The position numbers and the translations under genes are program-made. A DNA stretch of 64,000 nt from Carposina sasakii (lineage: Eukaryota > Arthropoda > Insecta > Lepidoptera > Carposinidae), in contig CP053161.1 of assembly GCA_014607495.2 (NCBI GenBank), forward strand, positions 744,001 to 808,000. Reading direction: 5' to 3'. Within the stretch, counting starts at the first letter, position 1. Each line of letters opens with the position of its first letter. The notes beneath the pieces were generated by a model that saw only the letters and a program-made list of their open reading frames with translations, did no database searches and was not told the DNA's origin. Below are positions 57,290-64,000 of this stretch, piece by piece.

Positions 57290-57920
57290 TTTAGTCGTAA
57301 TATGACTGATTCATATAAATCAGAATCAGGGTCATTATTACTTCTTTGTATAAGCAACAATTCGACATATTTTCGCGAATTCTCGCTAATTATTGTAGAA
57401 TTCCGTGCCAAGGTGAATCGTTATTGAGCCGCCTTCTACTCAAAAATCCAAAGCGTACCAAATTTAGAAATTGATATATTTAATCCAAACGGTTTAACGG
57501 AAATCTAAGGTTTGGTTTTTAAAATGTAGTTTTTAATCACATAGAAAATTATTAATTTTCACGAGAAAATATAGAACAAAGTGATAGTACCTTCAATCAA
57601 GCTTCGTCGTACCAAAATTTTAAAAACTGCAAAAAGTTCCCGCTATGTCCATAGACTCTCTTAGAACGATAGACAATAAAAGTATGTACTTACTACCTAC
57701 TTTTAGTTTTTTTTTCGTTTTTAAACAAAAAATTCATGTAAAGCCTACATTATTAACCTTTTATTACTCCCATTTACATAATACACTTATAGGCAAAGGT
57801 TAGTAGGACTTATAAATATGTAAATGATGTTAAAGTCCACGTATGACCGTAGATACTGGACTGTAGTTAGGCTGTTAGTTAAATGTAAATAGACTGGACT
57901 AGCTGTGTAAATAACAAATA
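57290..57920. other. Gene-free AT-rich DNA
   Basis: Nothing recognised on either strand. Confidence 0.4.
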
Positions 57921-57926
57921 ATTATA

Positions 57927-58338
57927 CAGGGTGTAAAAAGCCAACGTTATTTTTTTAATACCTTGTATTCTTTGTAAGGTTACGACCTTTTTTTCCTATG
58001 GATCCAACCCTGGGAAATGACAAAAAAATATTTAATAAAATAATGATTTTATTGCAAGCAATGTATTCACTATTCGTTTTTAATGCGCAAAGTACAAATG
58101 TACCTACAAAACTAACATTTTAACATTATGACATGGTATCTTTAACAAAATGGTTGTAAACCGATTCCAGGTGAATTTATGTATAAAAAAGGAAAATATT
58201 AATGTAACTTTGGACCTCAATATCTTGGGAACCCGTGATTTCGCCCCTGGGACCTCTGCACTTCCATAGAAAAAAATGATAGTGATGTTACAAGGAATAT
58301 GATAAATTAAAAGAACAACGTTGTCTTTTTACACCCAG
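57927..58338. mobile_element. MITE, GGGTGTAAAAAGCC/GTCTTTTTACACCC ends
   Basis: Left CAGGGTGTAAAAAGCCAACG, right AACGTTGTCTTTTTACACCC. The inner CCTGGGAAATGACAAAAAA and AACTTTGGACCTCAATATCT blocks are shared with 33033-33387. Confidence 0.75.
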
Positions 58339-58339
58339 T

Positions 58340-58972
58340 ATTAGGTAGTTTATATTGTTCATGTATTGATGATCTACAGGATTACAGAGTGAAGAAAAAG
58401 GGGTGTCTTATCGAAAATACTATGAATATAGAACACTATATTGTCCAACGTATCTACAAAAGTGACATACTATAGTATTATCATATCTGTGCTTATACCT
58501 ATACATATACATGTATATATGAAAGACAATGAATATATAGCAACACAAAATATTCTTATGACATTATCTTATTTACAAACATAAATTATCATAATCAACT
58601 GTTATCGATTCTGTGTATGCTCAACGATTACTAACAATCGACTTAAAATCGATTGCAGGTCCTAACAATGAGCTGCGATGGTGATCTCTTTATGTCGTAA
58701 CTGCTCGTTTTAAGGCCAAAGCAAATGTTAACCGGTCAAGAGTGGTGGATGAATCATTAGTTACATTCTTATTGCGTAACTTGTTAATTGTATCTAGTTT
58801 GCATTTTGCTGGCTAAATGTGCATAAAATATGCATCTGAGCGGAACGAAACGAATTTAAGAGTTCTAGGTATATTAGATCCGTAGGTAGGTTCTAATTAT
58901 GATATTCACAGGATATCACATAAAATAATCAGAAATTATTTTTATTTGGTGCGGATGAATGTGAGTTTACAT
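58340..58972. other. AT-rich DNA left of transposase element
   Basis: No gene recognised. Confidence 0.4.
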
Positions 58973-59324
58973 TAAGGCGCCGGCCACACAGAAAAGATGC
59001 AGGGCGCGGACGGGGCGCGGACCCGTCGCAAACAGGGCGCCGCACATAGGTGGAAATTTGCAAAAAGTTGGCCAAAATGTAAAAATATTAATCTCACAAA
59101 AGGGTCTCAATTCCTCGAAATATACAAAGCCCGTGATATTTTCGACACGAACAATAGTCCCTTATCGGGATGTAGAAGGCGCACGCGGAATGCAGTCAGT
59201 GCTAAACTAACTTTGGTGAGCAGTGAAAGTGTTTTGTGCGCTATTACGTTTCGAACGTGCTGTTAAAAAAGGACTATCTCGTTAACGCTTTAAACAATTT
59301 CAAAATTGTTATATACATATTATT

Positions 59325-61978
59325 ATGGAAGGTATGTACTTTATAATTATGTAATAATATGTTATTATTGTCACCGTGTTATGTCCACAGGCCCGTTAGA
59401 AAAATGTACTTAAAAAATATACTTTTTTTACATTTTAAAAATGGTATGAGACTTAAAGTAAGGGATTCCACGGAATTCCTTATTGAAATATTTTTTGTTT
59501 AATAGGTTATACTCTCTTATTTAAGCATCTAAAGAAGGTAGACCCGACCAGACCCGACTTGGAGTACAAAAATATTTTTTTAAAGCATTGTCTAATTTGA
59601 AAAATCGGCATGACTTAAATGTGGGCCGATTAATATAAACATTCAGATAATTCATGTTTTTTTTTCTATTTGCGATTTTGCCCACCACCATTCCCTATAT
59701 CCTCCTCTGACCCTCGGTTCTGCTGACTCAAAGCAACTTCCATACAAATTCGTTCACACCTAGGTTATAGGTTCGTATGAAAAACCAGATCCGAGCTCCT
59801 ACAAACTACAAACCTCTCAAAAATATTTATTTATTCTTCTTTCCCAACCCGTGGTACTATCAGGACGTTATTCCTACACCAAGACATTAGTTAGAAACGC
59901 TTTTCAACAAAATCTTGGTGAAGTTATATGAACATCCGAAGAGTAACCTGATAAAAAATTTTTTTCTTTATGTTTTAGGCCCTGATATGAATGAAGCATG
60001 TATAAGAAGAGCTACTCTCATCAGTTATTATACTGAATGCCTTTCTACGGTGTCTCGTTTTGATGAATTTTGTCAAAAAGTAAAGGAAGCTCTTCGTCAA
60101 GATGAGTTATTACCTGCAGTGAAAAAGATGTTATCTAAATTCATTCATGACTATAAAACAAGAATGAAGAACTGTACTTATAATAAACAAAGATTTCAAA
60201 ATAAAAACGAGGATTGGATTCAAGCTTACCTAACTTTTCCTGTTATTTCAACGGCTTCAGCTGGAAAACGTAATTCTGGTGAGAATGCTGGCAGACCATC
60301 CAAAAATTTCACCGAATGTAGTGACAGAGCTAAGAGAAGAAAAACCGAGGAATTGAGAAAAATCTACCCTCCAGAGCAATTGGTGTATGCTGCACAAATG
60401 GAGTACAGAACTGAAAGAGAATTATCTGCGTCCAAGATATTAAAAGACATTTCAAATCAAGGCCCGTCTGCAGTGAAGCACTACTCAACCAGACACGAAA
60501 CTAAGTGTCAATTGTCTTCAGATAAAGCATTAAGCTTACTTTTAGAGGCAGGTTTAACAAAATACCAGTACAATGTCATTGTCTCTTACGCTAAAGAAGT
60601 GAATTGTCATATTTATCCACCCTATGAGACGATAATTTCTGCGAAATCCGAATGTTATCCAGATAATGTAACTGTAACTGAAACTTGTGCCAAAGTTCCA
60701 GTACAAAATTTACTGGATCATACTAGTAAAAGACTCTGTTTGTCCTTGAACGAAACAATTAAAAGCCTCATGCCTGAACAAAGGAGACGTCTTTGTCTTA
60801 TAACAAAATGGGGTAGTGATGGTTCTGGATGTCATTCCCAATATAATCAAAAATTTCAAGAAGAGGGGAAAGATGACAATTATATGTTTATAACATCCAT
60901 GGTCCCTGTGCAATTATACGAAGAAAAAGAGAGCGGAGAAAAGGATATTTTGTGGCAGAACCCCCGTCCTTCGTCGACACGATATTGCCGACCAATCAAG
61001 CTCGAATTCATCCAAGAAACTACAGCTACTTCAAAAGCAGTCACTGATGAAATAATGTCCCAAATTGAAGAGTTGCAGTCAACAACTATTCAAATAGAAG
61101 GCGGAGAAGCAATAATTAAGCACCATATGAATTTGACAATGATAGATGGCAAAATGGTCAATGCTATCACAGATACAACATCTGCTCAAAGATGCTATCT
61201 ATGTAAAATCACAATCAAAGATTTTAATCGTATAAAATACTGTTTATCTGCAATGATAAACGAGACTTTCCTCCAGTTTGGCATTTCACCCCTTCATGCC
61301 TGGATTCGATTTGCCGAGTGTATTCTACATATAGGATATAAATTAAAAATAGCCAGATATCAGGCTAGAGGCATTGCAGCTCAAAAATCAGTAAAGGACG
61401 AAAAAACAAGAATCCAGAAGGACTTTTTCGAAAAATTAGGTCTTCATGTTGATAAGCCAAGGCCAGGTGGAGGAACTTCTACTACCGGCAATATTGCTCG
61501 CAAAATATTTCAAAATTTTGACATAAGTGCGGAAATAACTGGAGTGCATAAAGGTTTAATTTATAGATTATATGTTGTTCTCTGCCTTTTATCAAGCGGA
61601 CAAGATATAGACGCAAAAAAATTCAAAACGTACTGTATAAAAATTGCGCAGATTTTCACGTTTACCTTTCCCTGGTATCAAATGCCTACTACACTTCACA
61701 AAGTATTGATCCATGGTTATCAGGTGATAGAAAATGCCGAAACAGCCATTGGACTTCTATCAGAAGACGCACAAGAAGCACGGAACAAAGACGTACGTGC
61801 CTATCGAGAAAACTATTCTCGAAAATTTTCGAGGCAATTAAGTCTACAAGATACATATCAGAGGCTTATGGCTACATCGGATCCTCTTATAACAGGGTTA
61901 AGAAAATGTCCACCGAAACCCAAAATCACAAATATGCCACCTGAGTGTTATGAACTTTTGAAAAATAAAGATACATAA
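59325..61978 (+). CDS. RAG1/Transib-like DDE transposase, two exons, apparently intact
   Basis: Predicted DNA-cutting and strand-transfer enzyme of the element. Exon 1 is 59325-59331 (ATGGAAG), donor GTATGT; the acceptor TGTTTTAG ends at 59978; exon 2 is 59979-61978; 668 residues starting MEGPDMNEACIRRA. Without splicing the first in-frame ATG is 59987. Counting from the upstream open-frame start at 59915 (residue 21 = the Leu codon at the acceptor), the candidate triad is D302 (KWGSDGSG), D411 (TMIDGK) and E621 in IGLLSEDAQEARNK. This matches RAG1 D600, D708 and E962, including the spacing from the zinc-binding H-x4-H (H595, H600; TLHKVLIHG) that pairs with C427-x2-C430 (CYLC), as RAG1 C727/C730/H937/H942. 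The N-terminal part has a basic GRPSK...RAKRRK region, probably DNA binding. No stop or frameshift is seen. The exact superfamily (Transib or a sister group) is open because the ends do not show a clear 5-bp duplication. Confidence 0.8.
59680..59940 (-). pseudogene. Decayed hammerhead-type repeat, copy C, in transposase intron
   Basis: TTGCCCACCACCATTCCCTA, CTGACCCTCGGTTCTG, ACCCGTGGTACTATCAGGA and AACATCCGAAGAGTAACCTG match copies A and B block by block, but the ribozyme core is broken (CUGAUAG in place of CUGANGA, and the GAAAC context changed). It lies between the predicted donor 59332 and acceptor 59978. Confidence 0.6.
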
Positions 61979-62739
61979 CTACTAAATTTTTTATGCGTGT
62001 GTTTTGTGTTATATGATTGTTTGATTATCTTTATATTATACATATTAATAACTAAATCCCTTCTTTTATTTACAAATATATATATTTTTATTTTTGATAA
62101 CTGTTATTAACGATTAAAAGTGAAATTCAATTTTGGCCATCTTTTTGTGAAAATCCACCTGTGTGCGCCGTCACGACTTTTTAAAACATATAGAAAAGAC
62201 AAGGAACGGACGTGACGGCCGGCGTAGACTGGATTTTTCCCGGTATTCAACCGTCCGATTTTGATACGACGACATGTCTTCTTCTGAAGATGAAGATGTA
62301 TTGGCACTGGTATATTTCGTTAATCTGTAGAGGGTTAGAGGGTTCGATGAATCAATCAGTCAGTCAGAACAATTTACTTTATACATATAATAGATAAGTT
62401 CTTATGTATGTAGCTGTGAAAAAAAAAGTCTGTTGTCTAACTTAACCCCGAAGAATGGACGCGGCTACAATAAGAAAGTGTGGATCAGTCCCCGTATTTC
62501 GATCCATATCGGCGGATATATCTACATTATAGATGATCCAGCACATCACTAGTTCCTTTGCCCTTATGTTTCCAACTTAACACGTACTTACTTACTTAAG
62601 TTGTTACTTTGTTTATTTTAAAAATTATCTCTTTAAAGGTATTTTAGGGGTTTCGAAACACTGTGCTATGTGAGAACCTACTCTCCGCGTCCTTTCCGCT
62701 CCCCCGCTTGCCCCCGCGCAGGCCCGCGCCCGGCGCGCC

Positions 62740-63290
62740 CTTTTTTTTTTTTTTTACATTTAGCTAGGCAAATCGTGCATTGCCTGATGTTAAGCAAGAT
62801 GCGGCCTAGGGTGGTACATGTTTGCCTAGAAAGTGCCTATTCACTCTAGATTTGAAGGAGACCAATGTTGTAGTGCTCGGGAAATACATCGGCAGGAAGT
62901 GCATTCCACTCCTTAGCCGTTCGCATTACAAACGAGTTAGCATAACGTTTGGTGCGGATGGGTGGGATATCAACAACATAAGGGTAATACGCTAGTCTGC
63001 GTCTAGTATCCCGATGGTGAAAAGGGGATGGTGGAACTGTATTGTGAAGTTCCCATGCACACACTCCAAAGTGTATCCTGTAAAACACTGACAAGGCAGC
63101 AATTTTACGGCGGTGGGTCAGGTCCTGGAGTTTCGAATTTGCTACGGTTTCATCTCCAATAAGTTTTATTGCCCGTTTTTCCACCGAGTCCAGTGCGGCT
63201 AGCTGATCCATCCCAAAGGTGGCAGCAGTACTCCATACAACGGCGAACTTGCGCTTTATGTAGCGCCAATTCTGTATGTTTTGCAATCGG
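62740..63290 (-). pseudogene. 5'-truncated Jockey-type LINE, RT C-terminus
   Basis: A minus-strand frame of 146 residues (63286-62846) resembles the very C-terminal part of Jockey-group reverse transcriptases: AALDSVEKRAIKLIGD, DLTHRRKIAALSVFYRIHFG, DIPPIRTKRYANSFVMRTAK and EWNALPADVFP. A T-run at 62741-62755 is the inverse of its poly(A) tail, about 90 bases after the stop. The catalytic RT domain is missing, as in a typical 5'-truncated retrotransposition product. Confidence 0.82.
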
Positions 63291-63444
63291 GCGCCGACGA
63301 GTAAGCGTCGTGTCGGCCGTCCCGTCTTTTCTGTATGTTTTAAGTCGTGACGGCTGTATACATTTTGTATGAAAGTAGATTAAACGGGCGCCGCGACTGC
63401 GACGGGTCCGCGCCCTGCGTCTTTTCGGTGTGGCCGGCTCCTAA

Positions 63445-63725
63445 GGCTGTTTGCATATGGGTCGGTGAGATTTCGGTCTAATAAGAAAACTGTGTTTGTT
63501 ATACCTAGATTGGAAAATACTCTGCATGTTGAACCCCTAAAAATATTTTGTTCAAAGCATGCGTGTACAAGCGGGTTTCTTCTTCAGCGTCAATATTTTG
63601 ATCGAATCGATACGTCTGAACCGCTGCCGCTGCCCTTACAAGTTATATTTTGAAATATACCTATTACGTGCATCTATGTATATTTGATACATTGCCAAAA
63701 CTATAAAAACAACAAAACCATAAAT
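63445..63725 (+). other. DNA right of transposase element
   Basis: No gene recognised between the transposon end and the next repeat. Confidence 0.4.
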
Positions 63726-63727
63726 CT

Positions 63728-64000
63728 TCTATGCTGCTCTGGGAGTGAAAAAAAAAACGTATAATACTACAGCTGCTTCTCTTCCCGGGCATACTGTACA
63801 AGTCAGTAGAGGGACAAGAGAGGGTCTTGGTGTTTTATAGGCGATGGGCTGACCACCTGTCACCACTAACCGAACTTGTACATCTCAACTATACCCTCAA
63901 AATTGGTCAGAAGTGGCACCATGTCCTTGGTAGAATATCGGCCCTTGGTGCTCTGCCTACCCCGTAAGGGATAAAGGCGTGATTATATGTATGTATGTAT
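63728..64000 (+). repeat. Repeat with (TGTA)n tail, nearly full copy
   Basis: TCTATGCTGCTCTGGGAGTG plus an A-run to CCGTAAGGGATAAAGGCGTG and the tail ATTATATGTATGTATGTAT, cut by the window end. Confidence 0.77.

Larger units (their letters stand above)
58976..63441 (+). mobile_element. DNA transposon with RAG1/Transib-like transposase
   Basis: Terminal inverted repeats GGCGCCGGCCACACAGAAAA at 58976 and GGAGCCGGCCACACCGAAAA (inverse) ending at 63441 pair on through the CAGGGCGCGGAC and ACCCGTCGCA blocks, about 65 bases. TAA occurs directly outside both ends (58973-58975 and 63442-63444). A second, inner pair (GCGCCGCACATAGGTGGAAA at 59037, inverse near 62130-62170) brackets the transposase gene more closely, so the region between 62170 and 63300 may be a later addition. 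That segment contains a truncated LINE. Confidence 0.75.

Noticed and set aside
62212..62397. Small plus-strand frame after the transposase
   Set aside because: Begins in an inverted-repeat end of the element and has no recognisable content.

Overview
This is nuclear DNA from an insect, almost certainly a moth or butterfly. The evidence is the alanine/proline/tyrosine-rich cuticle proteins with minute first exons, AG/GT-spliced introns, TATA promoters, and a repeat landscape typical of Lepidoptera. That landscape includes Helitron/Lep1-like elements ending in GCGGGCG..CTAGT, SINE-like repeats with GATGAT tails, and MITEs ending in CAGGGTGTAA. I cannot name the species.

Host genes: six short cuticular-protein-type genes form a cluster, two on the plus strand (384-1462, 6256-7711) and four on the minus strand (19240-20079, 21976-22929, 27547-28190, 34618-37016). 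All six have the same structure: a TATA box about 60 bp before the ATG, a first coding exon of exactly four codons (M-x-x-K), a phase-0 intron after AAG, and one exon encoding the rest of the signal peptide and the whole secreted repeat protein. Four share a C-terminal signature close to [14 protein letters not shown]...YAW. The other two (Gly/Tyr-rich, and a short Tyr/Ala/Pro protein) share only the gene structure and a terminal W. They presumably encode secreted cuticle components and arose by tandem duplication.

Mobile elements dominate the rest. 9434-17513 is a DIRS-type tyrosine-recombinase retrotransposon with gag and RT/RNase H on the minus strand, identical 161-bp inverted terminal repeats and an internal complementary region. 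A DNA transposon with TAGTAGGGGAGCCC ends and TTA target duplication (10667-14205) interrupts its RT/RNase H frame and itself contains a Helitron-like piece and a fold-back element. 58976-63441 carries an apparently intact two-exon transposase (668 aa) with the catalytic and zinc-binding pattern of RAG1/Transib. Its right end carries a 5'-truncated Jockey-type LINE copy. Two copies of another repeat (49.3 and 53.2 kb) each carry a predicted minimal hammerhead ribozyme on the minus strand; a third, decayed copy lies in the transposase intron.

From about 37.1 to 58.9 kb I find no convincing host gene, only AT-rich DNA and small repeats. The most unusual objects are the hammerhead-bearing repeats, the intact RAG1-like transposase and the nested DIRS insertion.
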